The notes under the pieces: model-generated
Database searches by the model: none
What the model was told of the DNA's origin: nothing
Seen by the model: the letters and a program-made list of their open reading frames with translations, nothing else
Shown: piece by piece, positions 43,055-50,865 of the stretch
Layout: every line of letters starts with the position of its first letter
Numbering within the stretch: position 1 is the first letter of the stretch
Source: Streptomyces massasporeus
GTDB lineage: Bacteria; Actinomycetota; Actinomycetes; Streptomycetales; Streptomycetaceae
NCBI RefSeq assembly: GCF_014648995.1
Contig: NZ_BMSE01000027.1
Location: 1-64,000, forward strand
DNA: 64,000 nt
Direction: 5' to 3'
Position numbers and translations under genes: made by a program

Positions 43055-43863
43055 GTCTCTTCTCCCAGCACTTTCTCGATGAAGGTCAGTGAATCGCGGG
43101 GTGAGAGGGCCTGCGCCCGGATCATGCCATAGCGCATATCGAGGATCTGGACGTCCCTCGGATCGCTGATCACCCGGTCGTACAGCTGGCTTTCGGTGTG
43201 TCCGAGTGCCTTGCCGTCCTGGAGCTTCAGCAGCCGGAACGAGCCCATCACGGCCGCATGGTCCTCCCTGTGCATGGGCATCACCTGGATCTCGACGTGC
43301 CTCAACCCGGCTACCTCCAGAAGGTGTTCGAGTTGGCGGCGCAGGACCATCTTGCCCCCGAGGGGCCGCCGCAGGGTCATCTCTTCCTGGACAAACGTGA
43401 CCAGGGGGCGGGGTGTCCGATCGAAGACGGCCTTCCGTGCCATGCGCGCGGCCACGTGGCGCTCGATCTCGTCCTCGCTGTAGGCCGGTCGCCGCATCGC
43501 GTACAGCGCCTGGGCGTACTCGGGTGTCTGCAACAACCCGTGGATGTGCAGGGCCGAGTAGGCCCCGAGTTCGACCGCTTGGTCCTCCAGCTTGGTCAGG
43601 TCCCGCACCGTCTTCGGATACCGAGCCCTCTCCACGTCCTCCTTCATCGCGGCGATCTTGCCGCCCGCCCCCAGCACCTCATCCGCCTTGTCGAGAAAGT
43701 CCGGCTTGGGGATGCGCCGCGCGCGCTCCACGGACGACACCATCTCCTCCCCGTACCCGATCGCAGATCCGAACTCCGCCTGCCTCAGCCCGGCCGCCTC
43801 GCGCCACATCTTGATCTGCCGCCCGACCGTCCTGAGCACGGCCGCCGCTTCCTCGTCCTCCAC
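43051..43863 (-). CDS. XRE-family regulator with DUF5753
   Basis: 270 residues. N-terminal helix-turn-helix (about 10-65, LRTVGRQIKMWREAAGLRQAEFGSAIGYGEEMVSSVERARRIPK), then a DUF5753 domain (about 90-265) with LGAYSALHIHGLLQTPEYAQALYAMRRP and VEIQVMPMHREDHAAVMGSFRLLKL. GTG start behind AGGAGGGG. Overlaps DUF397 downstream and is divergent from the HATPase gene, a common three-gene Streptomyces group. Confidence 0.95.
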   Translation of the reverse strand: MEDEEAAAVLRTVGRQIKMWREAAGLRQAEFGSAIGYGEEMVSSVERARRIPKPDFLDKADEVLGAGGKIAAMKEDVERARYPKTVRDLTKLEDQAVELGAYSALHIHGLLQTPEYAQALYAMRRPAYSEDEIERHVAARMARKAVFDRTPRPLVTFVQEEMTLRRPLGGKMVLRRQLEHLLEVAGLRHVEIQVMPMHREDHAAVMGSFRLLKLQDGKALGHTESQLYDRVISDPRDVQILDMRYGMIRAQALSPRDSLTFIEKVLGEET

Positions 43864-43976
43864 GCCTTCCCCTCCTGACGTACGAGCCGTACGACCCCGT
43901 CACGCGTCCGGACAGTCACGCTCCGTACCGGGGTCGTCGCTGTTCAGAGTAGGGACGGGCGACCACGCTGGGTGAC

Positions 43977-44432
43977 ATGAGTCAGAAATTCCTCCCTGGG
44001 ATCAGCGCCCCCGTACGCCACTTCGCGATCCAGCTGTCGGCCACTCGAAGGGGTGCTCGACTGGCTCGGCTGCTCGCCGAACGCCAGCTCGACGAGTGGG
44101 GTGAGGCGTACGGGACCGCCACGCAGGTGGTGGCCGAGCTGGCGTCGAACGCGGTGCTGCACGGGCGCGTCCCGGGCAGGGACTTCCGGCTCACGCTGAG
44201 GCTGTACGCCGACCGCACGCTCCGTATCGAGGTCACCGACGCCCGGGGTGACCGGATCCCACGGCTCCAGGGACCGGCCGTGCAGGACGCGGAGGGCGGG
44301 CGCGGGCTGCTGATCGTCGCGGCGTACGCACATCGCTGGGGGGTGGTGGAGACAGCGGCGCACGGCAAGACGGTGTGGGCGGAACTGGTCCCGGACCAGG
44401 AGGGCTTGCCCGGGCCTCTCGGTCTAGGGTGA
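43977..44432 (+). CDS. RsbW-like ATP-binding protein (anti-sigma kinase fold)
   Basis: 151 residues of the GHKL ATPase fold: N box VVAELASNAVLHG, G1 box EVTDARGDRIP and G2 segment GGRGLLIVAAYAHRWGV. Such single-domain proteins act as anti-sigma serine kinases or their relatives; large numbers occur in Streptomyces next to XRE/DUF397 pairs. No partner anti-anti-sigma gene is adjacent. Weak ribosome binding site. The stop overlaps a possible ATG of the next gene. Confidence 0.9.
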   Translation: MSQKFLPGISAPVRHFAIQLSATRRGARLARLLAERQLDEWGEAYGTATQVVAELASNAVLHGRVPGRDFRLTLRLYADRTLRIEVTDARGDRIPRLQGPAVQDAEGGRGLLIVAAYAHRWGVVETAAHGKTVWAELVPDQEGLPGPLGLG

Positions 44433-44446
44433 TGCTGTGGAGCGGC

Positions 44447-45343
44447 ATGAGTGAGCAGCGCAAGGTGTCCGAGGAGGCCCGTGAGGTCCGCCGGTTCTGG
44501 GGCCGGCTCGGGCTCCCCGGGCTGATCGACGTCCACACCCACTTCATGCCGGAGCGCGTGCTGCACAAGGTATGGGACTACTTCGACACCAACGGGCCGC
44601 TGGTCGGTGGGCTGGAGTGGCCGATCACGTACCGGAAGGCCGAGGAGGAGCGGGCGGCGCTGCTGCGGGACTTCGGTGTGCGGGCCTTCACCTCGATGCT
44701 CTACCCGCACAAGCCAGGCATGGCCACCTGGCTGAACGGCTGGGCCGCCGACTTCGCCCGCCGCACCCCAGACTGCCTGCACACCGCCACCCTCTACCCC
44801 GAGCCGGATGTGGAGACGTACGTCCGCGAGGCCGTGGAGGCGGGGGCGCGGGTGTTCAAGGCGCATGTGCAGGTGGGCGCGTACGATCCGGCCGACGAGC
44901 GGCTCGACCCGGCGTGGGGCGTGCTGGCCGAGGCCGGGATACCCGTGGTGATGCACTGCGGCTCCGGGCCCGCGCCCGGCAAGCACACCGGCCCCGAGCC
45001 CGTCGCGCGGGTGCTGGCGCGGCACCCGGGGCTGCGGCTGATCGTCGCGCACATGGGCATGCCCGAGTACGACGAGTTCCTCGACCTCGCCGAGCGGTAC
45101 GACGAGGTGCGGCTGGACACGACGATGGCCTTCACGGATTTCACCGAGGACTTCATGCCCTACCCGCGCGAAGCCCTGCCCCGGTTCGCCGCGCTCGGCG
45201 ACCGCATCCTGTTCGGCTCCGACTTCCCCAACATCCCCTACCCGTACCTGCACCAGCTCCAGGCCCTGGAACGCCTCGGCCTCGGCGAGGAGTGGCTCCG
45301 GGCCGTGTGCCACGACAACGCGGCCGCCCTGTTCACCCGGTGA
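44447..45343 (+). CDS. Amidohydrolase-2 family hydrolase/decarboxylase
   Basis: 298 residues of the ACMSD/resorcylate-decarboxylase-like TIM-barrel family, distinct from the protein at 18652. Seen: LPGLIDVHTHFMPERVLHKVWDYFD (HxH metal site), AHVQVGAYDP, PVVMHCGSGPAPGKHTGPEP, LIVAHMGMPEYDEFLDLAERY and ILFGSDFPNIPYPY with the late Asp. ATG 44447 is preferred for its GGAG; ATG 44432 overlaps the upstream stop and is possible. No TCTGACG operator is nearby. It converges on the glutaredoxin-like gene, overlapping by 11 bases. Confidence 0.88.
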   Translation: MSEQRKVSEEAREVRRFWGRLGLPGLIDVHTHFMPERVLHKVWDYFDTNGPLVGGLEWPITYRKAEEERAALLRDFGVRAFTSMLYPHKPGMATWLNGWAADFARRTPDCLHTATLYPEPDVETYVREAVEAGARVFKAHVQVGAYDPADERLDPAWGVLAEAGIPVVMHCGSGPAPGKHTGPEPVARVLARHPGLRLIVAHMGMPEYDEFLDLAERYDEVRLDTTMAFTDFTEDFMPYPREALPRFAALGDRILFGSDFPNIPYPYLHQLQALERLGLGEEWLRAVCHDNAAALFTR

Positions 45344-45764
45344 GCTGCTCGCGCACCCACGCCGGGTCGGGGTTGGTGTGCGCCCGGCCCGCCACGACGA
45401 CGGTCGGCACGGTCTCGTTTCCCTGGTTGGCCGCCCGCACCACCGCGGCCCCGGCCGGGTCCCGCCAGATGTCGACCCAGTGCACCCGGCGGGCGTCCCG
45501 GCCCAGGCGGACGCGCAGCCGTAGGCAGTACTGGCAGCCCGGCCGCCAGTAGACGACCGGCCGGCCGTCGGCCGCGCTGCGCCGCTCCGCCTCCAGCGCC
45601 CCGACGGACCGGGGGAAGACCAGCGGCGAGTGCGCGCCCGCGAGGAGGAGGAACACGACGAGCAGGACCACGGCCGCGGCGGTGCTTCCCGTGAGGACCA
45701 GCCCCGCCGCACCGGCCGCTCCGCAGAGCACCAGCAGGATCGGCAGGGTCCGGGCGCGCTTCAT
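45333..45764 (-). CDS. Membrane-anchored glutaredoxin-like protein
   Basis: 143 residues. Two hydrophobic helices (about 7-45) precede a thioredoxin-fold domain with VVYWRPGCQYCLRLRVRLG (CxxC redox pair), VHWVDIWRDPAGAAVVRAANQGNETVPTVVV (cis-Pro VPT) and a C-terminal helix. The fold fits a mycoredoxin/glutaredoxin-type thiol-disulfide exchanger tethered to the membrane, probably facing the cytoplasm. Confidence 0.88.
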   Translation of the reverse strand: MKRARTLPILLVLCGAAGAAGLVLTGSTAAAVVLLVVFLLLAGAHSPLVFPRSVGALEAERRSAADGRPVVYWRPGCQYCLRLRVRLGRDARRVHWVDIWRDPAGAAVVRAANQGNETVPTVVVAGRAHTNPDPAWVREQLTG

Positions 45765-45800
45765 GACAGCGAAGGGTAGCCGCCGTGCCGTGCGCCCACC

Positions 45801-46640
45801 TCAGCGCAGCAGGTCCACGTAGGTGTCCGTGCCCGGCACCGTCGGGATGAACGGCGCCACCAGTTCCACCCTGCCCAGACCCGACTCCGCCACCGCCGCG
45901 TCGAGGCCCGTGAAACAGGCGTCCCAGCACTCCCTCGGGTCCGTCTGGAGGAACCACAGCAGCGTCAGCCGGGTGTCGACGCCCTCGACCTGCTTCACGT
46001 ACGTCATGCGGTCGCCGGGGAGGGGAGTCGGGCTGAAGACCGTCACCAGCGCGGCCGGGGAGCCCGCCAGGCGTTTGGGGAGGTGGCGGGTGCGCAGCCA
46101 CTCCAGGAGCGGGGCGCGCTGCTCGGGGGTGTCCGCGTCGACGACCTGGAGGACCAGGCCCGCGTAGGGGTGGTCGAGGGCGTGGACGTCCCGGGGACCG
46201 GCCGCGCCGTCGCGGTACACCGTCGCCTCGTGGTTCTGGAACGCCGTGAGGACGTGGGTGCGGTCGTGGTAGACGCGGGCGTCCCGGTTGAGGCGCTTGT
46301 TGATGGCGACCGTCCAGCGCATGTGGTCGTCGTAGCGGCCGGCGGTGATCCAGTACGTGGAGAGGTAGCAGCCCGCGGTGACCGGCCTGGCGATGGCCGA
46401 CTTCTCGGGGTGGCGCAGGAGTTGCAGCTCCCGGGTCGCCACCCAGCGGCGGCCCGCGTACATCCAGGGCATGGCCATCGCACCGGCGTAGTAGTGGTCG
46501 TCCTCGTACCAGCGGTTGTACGCGTACTCGTGGCCGGGATGCGGCTCGACCATGGTGATGAGGGCGTGCCCGGGGTGGGTGCCGTAGGGGCCGACGGCGG
46601 CCAGTTCGGCGTACAGCTCGCTGCGGGTGTCCTCGCTCAT
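45801..46640 (-). CDS. Conserved protein, EthD-like dimeric alpha/beta barrel (tentative)
   Basis: 279 residues. The N-terminal half contains HALITMVEPHPGHEYAYNRWYEDDHYYAGAMAMPWMYAGRRWVA, close to the NRWYdxvH pattern of EthD-like ferredoxin-fold proteins found in aromatic, ether and sterol catabolic loci; a second such module may follow around 130-250. No catalytic motif is certain. The ATG at 46640 is chosen because GGGGAAGGG precedes it. The operator palindrome between it and the divergent SDR places it in the catabolic regulon, the best clue to its role. Confidence 0.7.
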   Translation of the reverse strand: MSEDTRSELYAELAAVGPYGTHPGHALITMVEPHPGHEYAYNRWYEDDHYYAGAMAMPWMYAGRRWVATRELQLLRHPEKSAIARPVTAGCYLSTYWITAGRYDDHMRWTVAINKRLNRDARVYHDRTHVLTAFQNHEATVYRDGAAGPRDVHALDHPYAGLVLQVVDADTPEQRAPLLEWLRTRHLPKRLAGSPAALVTVFSPTPLPGDRMTYVKQVEGVDTRLTLLWFLQTDPRECWDACFTGLDAAVAESGLGRVELVAPFIPTVPGTDTYVDLLR

Positions 46641-46672
46641 GCCCTTCCCCTTCGTCGGTGGCTGACCCATAC

Positions 46673-46689
46673 TCTGACGCTCCGTCAGA
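46673..46689. promoter_or_regulatory. Operator copy 8, perfect arms
   Basis: TCTGACGCTCCGTCAGA matches both consensus arms exactly. It lies midway between divergent starts, 32 bases from the EthD-like gene and 35 bases from the SDR gene. Confidence 0.88.
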
Positions 46690-46724
46690 TAGAACGCCAG
46701 GGTCCGTTCCGGGGAGGTCCTGCC

Positions 46725-47510
46725 ATGTCACTGCTCGCGGGAAAGACGGTCGTCGTGTCGGGGGTCGGGGCCGGGCTCGGACGGCAGGTCGCGGCGGCCG
46801 TCGTGCGGGACGGCGGGCGCGTTGTGCTCGGGGCCCGCACGGAGGCGAGCCTGGCGAAGACGGCCGCCGAGATCGACCCCGGCGGGGCGTGCGCCGCGTA
46901 CCGCGCCACGGACATCCGTGACGAGGCGCAGTGCGAGGCGCTCGCCGGGGTGGCGCGGGAGCGGTTCGGCGGGATCGACGCCGTCGTCCATGTGGCCGCG
47001 CTGGACGGCTACTTCGGCGGTCTCGAGGACGCCGACTTCGAGTCCTGGCGGTCCGTCCTCGACGTGAACCTGCTGGGCACGCTGCGGATGACCCGGGCCT
47101 GTCTGTCGTCGCTCAAGGAGGCCGGTGGATCCGTCGTGTTCATCGGGACGCAGTCGGCGGTGGCCGCCCCCTCGCAGGTGCGGCAGGCGGCGTACGCGGC
47201 GTCGAAGGGGGCGCTGACGAGTGCCATGTACTCGCTCGCGCGGGAGCTCGGGCCGTACCGGATCCGGGTCAACACCGTGCTGCCCGGCTGGATGTGGGGG
47301 CCGCCGGTGCAGGCGTACGTGCAGTTCGCGGCGCAGTCGGAGGGCGTGGAGGAGGCGACCGTCCTGGAGCGGCTGACCGGGCGGATGGCGCTGCCCGAGC
47401 TGGCCACGGACGCGGACGTGGCCGATGCGGCGGTGTTTCTGGCGTCGGACCGGGCGCGGGCGATCACCGGGCAATCGCTGCTGGTCAATGCGGGGGAGCT
47501 GATGCGATGA
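46725..47510 (+). CDS. Short-chain dehydrogenase/reductase
   Basis: 261 residues. Rossmann motif VVSGVGAGLGRQ near 10-22, a VHVAALDGYFGG segment in the NNAG position (altered to HVAA), catalytic Ser144, Tyr157 and Lys161 (YAASK), and a PGWMWGPPV loop. The unusual HVAA may change dinucleotide or substrate handling. ATG behind GGGGAGG. Operator copy 8 upstream makes this the third SDR/hydrolase-type locus of the regulon, about 21 kb from the others. Confidence 0.92.
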   Translation: MSLLAGKTVVVSGVGAGLGRQVAAAVVRDGGRVVLGARTEASLAKTAAEIDPGGACAAYRATDIRDEAQCEALAGVARERFGGIDAVVHVAALDGYFGGLEDADFESWRSVLDVNLLGTLRMTRACLSSLKEAGGSVVFIGTQSAVAAPSQVRQAAYAASKGALTSAMYSLARELGPYRIRVNTVLPGWMWGPPVQAYVQFAAQSEGVEEATVLERLTGRMALPELATDADVADAAVFLASDRARAITGQSLLVNAGELMR

Positions 47511-47523
47511 GCTGACGAAGTGC

Positions 47524-47539
47524 GTTCATGTAGATGAAC
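47524..47539. promoter_or_regulatory. GTTCAT-GTAG-ATGAAC inverted repeat before symporter
   Basis: A perfect 6-base-arm inverted repeat in an AT-richer patch between the SDR stop and the symporter start. It could be an operator for the symporter or a weak terminator for the SDR. A TTGACC -35-like hexamer follows at about 47572. Confidence 0.4.
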
Positions 47540-47649
47540 CAAGGCCATCACGCCGAACGATTTTACCTTCCCTTGACCCTACGGTTACTTGTCGTGTTCA
47601 CGCGGCAGCGCCCACGATGAGCGCCGGGCTGAACCCTGGGAGGGCGCAC

Positions 47650-49218
47650 ATGAACGGTCTCGACTGGGCCGTGCTCATCGGCTACTTCGCCGTGATGGTC
47701 GCGATCGGCGTCTGGTCGCACAAGCGCGTCGACAACGTCAGCGACTTCTTCACCGCCGGCGGCAAGATGCCCTGGTGGCTGTCCGGCATCTCGCACCACA
47801 TGTCGGGCTACAGCGCGGTGATGTTCACCGGGTACGCGGGCATCGCCTACACCTACGGCGTCACGTCCTTCGTCACCTGGTCCTTCCCCATCGCCCTCGG
47901 CATCGCCATCGGGTCGAAGCTGTTCGCGCCGCGCATCAACCGGCTGCGCTCCCGGCTCCACGTGGCCTCCCCGCTGGAGTACCTGAAGAACCGCTACGAC
48001 CTGAAGACACAGCAGGCGCTGGCCTGGTCCGGGATGCTGCTGAAGATCGTGGACGTGGGCGCCAAGTGGGCCGCCATCGCCACCCTGCTGTCCGTCTTCA
48101 CGGGGATCTCCCTCAACCAGGGCATCCTCATCACCGGCGGCATCACGGCGATCTACTGCACGATCGGCGGCCTCTGGGCGGACGCGCTGACCGAACTCGG
48201 CCAGTTCATCATCCAGTTGCTGGCCGGCGTCGCGATGTTCGTGGCGGTGTTCGTGCGCCTCGACGACCACGGCGGCTTCTTCGGCGTCTGGGACTCGCCC
48301 GAGCTCCAGGGCCATGAGAAACCGCTGATCGGGCCGTACGGCACGGTGTTCCTGCTCGCCTTCCTCTTCATCAAGCTCTTCGAGTACAACGGCGGCATGC
48401 TCAACCAGGCCCAGCGCTACATGGCCACGCCGAACGCCAAGGAGGCCGAGCGCTCCGCCCGCCTCTCGGCGATCCTCTGGCTGGTCTGGCCCCTGGTCCT
48501 GTTCTTCCCCATGTGGATGTCGCCGCTGCTGGTGGAGTCGCAGAAGCCCGACGGCTCGGACTCCTACGCCCTGATGACCGAACAGCTGCTGCCGCACGGC
48601 CTGTTGGGCCTGGTCATCGTCGGCTTCTTCTCGCACACCATGGCCATGTGCTCCTCCGACGCCAACGCCATCGCGGCCGTCTTCACCCGGGACTGCGCGC
48701 CGGTGATCTGGGCGCGGGCCCGGGCCTGGAACCAGAGCCAGGGCCTGCGGGTCGCCCGTATCGCCACGGTCGTCTTCCTCGGTCTGTCCATGGCGGCGGC
48801 GACCCAGGTCAACTCGCCCGCGTTCCAGGACATCATCACCGTCGTCATCAAATGGGTGGCCGGTCTGATGGGCCCGATGGCGATCCCGATGATGCTGGGC
48901 CTGCTGCGCGCGTTCCGCCGCTCCGGCCCCACGGCGGCCCTGGTCAGCTGGTCGATGGGCCTGCTCGCCTTCTGGCTGGTGAACTACCCGATCAACTGGA
49001 ACGTCGAGGGCGGCGTCCCGCTCCAGTACCAGGTGTCCATCCCGCTGGCGGTGTCGCTGGTCCTGTACATCCTCGTCGGCTACATCCGGCCGGAGGACAC
49101 ACCGGAGCGGCTGGCGATCATCGAACGCATCAACACCGACGACGACGGCACGGCGGCGGCCACGATCCCGGCACCGGCCGGCCCGGCGGAGGACGTGGTC
49201 CGACTCGGCAAGGACTGA
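47650..49218 (+). CDS. Sodium:solute symporter family transporter
   Basis: 522 residues with about 13 transmembrane segments. Start MNGLDWAVLIGYFAVMVAIGVWSHKRVDNVSDFFTAGGKMPWWLSGISHHMSGYSAVMFTGYAG is the SSF N-terminal signature; LGQFIIQLLAG and LVIVGFFSHTMAMCSSDANAIAAVFTRD are further family motifs. SSF proteins import sugars, amino acids or organic anions with Na+ in the membrane. Substrate not inferable, though it might feed the neighbouring catabolic locus. ATG 47650 is chosen over 47617 because GGGAGG directly precedes it. Confidence 0.93.
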   Translation: MNGLDWAVLIGYFAVMVAIGVWSHKRVDNVSDFFTAGGKMPWWLSGISHHMSGYSAVMFTGYAGIAYTYGVTSFVTWSFPIALGIAIGSKLFAPRINRLRSRLHVASPLEYLKNRYDLKTQQALAWSGMLLKIVDVGAKWAAIATLLSVFTGISLNQGILITGGITAIYCTIGGLWADALTELGQFIIQLLAGVAMFVAVFVRLDDHGGFFGVWDSPELQGHEKPLIGPYGTVFLLAFLFIKLFEYNGGMLNQAQRYMATPNAKEAERSARLSAILWLVWPLVLFFPMWMSPLLVESQKPDGSDSYALMTEQLLPHGLLGLVIVGFFSHTMAMCSSDANAIAAVFTRDCAPVIWARARAWNQSQGLRVARIATVVFLGLSMAAATQVNSPAFQDIITVVIKWVAGLMGPMAIPMMLGLLRAFRRSGPTAALVSWSMGLLAFWLVNYPINWNVEGGVPLQYQVSIPLAVSLVLYILVGYIRPEDTPERLAIIERINTDDDGTAAATIPAPAGPAEDVVRLGKD

Positions 49219-49221
49219 ACC

Positions 49222-49264
49222 CCGCCGGGCGGCCACCCCCTCGACAGGGGTGGCCGCCCGGCGG
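49222..49264 (+). terminator. Strong terminator after symporter
   Basis: A perfect 18-base-arm hairpin (first arm CCGCCGGGCGGCCACCCC) with a 7-base loop, four bases after the symporter stop. Confidence 0.9.
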
Positions 49265-49657
49265 CATGTCGTACCCCGCACCGCAGGCTTCACGGCGGCG
49301 ACGCCGGCGCCGGGCCCTGGGGCGTCCCGGCGGAGAAGGGGGCGCGGGTGCTTCGCCTCGCCCGGGGATGTGCCGAGGTCGAGCGCCGGGGGTAGAGGGG
49401 AGCGAGCCCGCCTCCGGCTCGTGCGTGGGCCGCTCGTCGTCAGCGCAGCGCAGGTAGCCCCCGCTGCCGCCCGGCCTCGCCTTCGGCCGGCCGTGGGCGG
49501 GGCCGGCCCGGCCGCGGCCCGGCAGCCCCTGCCGGTCTGTCCGGCGTGCGGGAATCCGTGCCCCCGCGCGACGGCACCCGTGGCGGAGGCGGAGGCAGTA
49601 GCGGTGTTGCCGCCCCTATGCCGGGTGACCGCCCGGCAGCAATGCGTGGGGGCCGGT
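49265..49657. other. Non-coding stretch, no gene supported
   Basis: About 390 bases of very GC-rich sequence between the symporter terminator and the end of the leftward ADP-ribosylglycohydrolase-like gene. Open frames here are compositional (Arg/Pro/Gly-rich) without start signals or domains. A few short palindromes such as GGCCGGCC occur. Nothing else seen. Confidence 0.6.
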
Positions 49658-50773
49658 TCAGGCCCTCGGGTAGCGGGCGAGCCAGCCCGGGGACGAGCCG
49701 GCCGGGCCGTGCAGGGCCGGGCCCTGGGTCATCTCCATGGCGAAGTCGTCGGCGAGTTCCAGGATGGTGGCGCGGCCCTCCAGTTCGGCCAGCCAGGCCG
49801 GCGGCAGGGCGGTCTCCCCGTGCAGCGCGCCGAGCAGGCCGCCGGTCAGCGCGCCGGTGGTGGCGGACGGGCCGTCGTGGTTCACCGCGAGGCACAGCCC
49901 GTGCCGGACGTCCGCCGCGACCAGCGCGCAGTACACGGCGGCGGCCACGAGCCCCTCCGCCGTCCCCGCCCCGCTCAGCTCGGCCACGCGCTCCGGGCCC
50001 GGCATGCCCTGCCGCACGGCGCCCAGCGCATGCTGCAGCGCGTCCGACACCGGCTGGTGCCCCGGCCGGGCGGCCAGCAGCCCGAAGGCCCGCTGCACGG
50101 CGGCGTCGAGGCTCTCGCCCAGCGCAAGCGCGTGCACGATCACGGCGTACGCACCCGCCGCGAGGGAAGCGGTGGGGTGACCGTGGGTCTGCGCGGCGCA
50201 CTCCACGGCGAGCTGTATGACCAGCTGCGGCTCCCAGCCCACGAGCAGCCCGAACGGGGCCGACCGGGCGGCGGCCTCGGCCCCGGCCTCCCCGGGGTTC
50301 TTGGGCGCCTCCGGGGTCCCCATGGTCTCGTCGCCGAGTCCCAGCAGCAGGGCGCGGCTGGGGTCCCGCCGCGCGTACAGCCACTCCTCCCGCGCCAGCC
50401 ACCCGTCTTCCTTGCGGCGCTCGTCAGGCCCCCAGTCGCGCTGCGTGGCGGCCCAGCGCAGATACGCCCGGTGCAGATCGGTCGGCGGATGCCAGGCGCC
50501 GGTGTCCCGTCTGACCTGGGCCCGGATCAGCCCGTCGACGGAGAACAGGGTGAGCTGGGTGAGGTGCGTGACCGCGCCGCGTCTGCCGTAGGCGGGGGCC
50601 AGGTCCACCAGGCCCTCCGCCCCGTGCGCCTCCCAAACGGCGTCGATGGTCAGCCCGTCGACGGGCGTGCCCAGCGCGTCTCCCACGGCCACGCCGAGCA
50701 GGGTCCCGCGCACCCGGCTGCGGAAGTCCTGCTGCTCTGTACGGCCCCAGACGGCGCCGGCAGTCGCACCCAC
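49658..50773 (-). CDS. ADP-ribosylglycohydrolase family protein
   Basis: 371 residues. The N-terminal RVRGTLLGVAVGDALGTPVDGL is the family opening. The C-terminal metal site, normally GGDTDTxAAxxGAxxGA, reads VNHDGPSATTGALTGGLLGALHG, so only part of the Mg-binding acidic set remains. It may hydrolyse ADP-ribosyl bonds less efficiently, bind rather than cleave, or use another substrate. The GTG start lies five bases behind GGGGAGG. Not in an evident operon. Confidence 0.88.
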   Translation of the reverse strand: MGATAGAVWGRTEQQDFRSRVRGTLLGVAVGDALGTPVDGLTIDAVWEAHGAEGLVDLAPAYGRRGAVTHLTQLTLFSVDGLIRAQVRRDTGAWHPPTDLHRAYLRWAATQRDWGPDERRKEDGWLAREEWLYARRDPSRALLLGLGDETMGTPEAPKNPGEAGAEAAARSAPFGLLVGWEPQLVIQLAVECAAQTHGHPTASLAAGAYAVIVHALALGESLDAAVQRAFGLLAARPGHQPVSDALQHALGAVRQGMPGPERVAELSGAGTAEGLVAAAVYCALVAADVRHGLCLAVNHDGPSATTGALTGGLLGALHGETALPPAWLAELEGRATILELADDFAMEMTQGPALHGPAGSSPGWLARYPRA

Positions 50774-50865
50774 CTAGACCTCCCCGGGGCACCGTCCATA
50801 CGTACGACAGCTCAGCACTGTAATCGAACGGGAACGAGGGGTTCAGAGGGGTGCGGCGGACCGGC

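Noticed and set aside
46083..46724. N-terminal extension of the SDR at 46725
   Set aside because: It crosses the operator and the opposite-strand EthD-like gene; the SDR Rossmann motif starts immediately after the ATG at 46725.
49265..49657. Possible small gene in the gap after the symporter
   Set aside because: No start signal, no domain and biased composition; I see only short palindromes.
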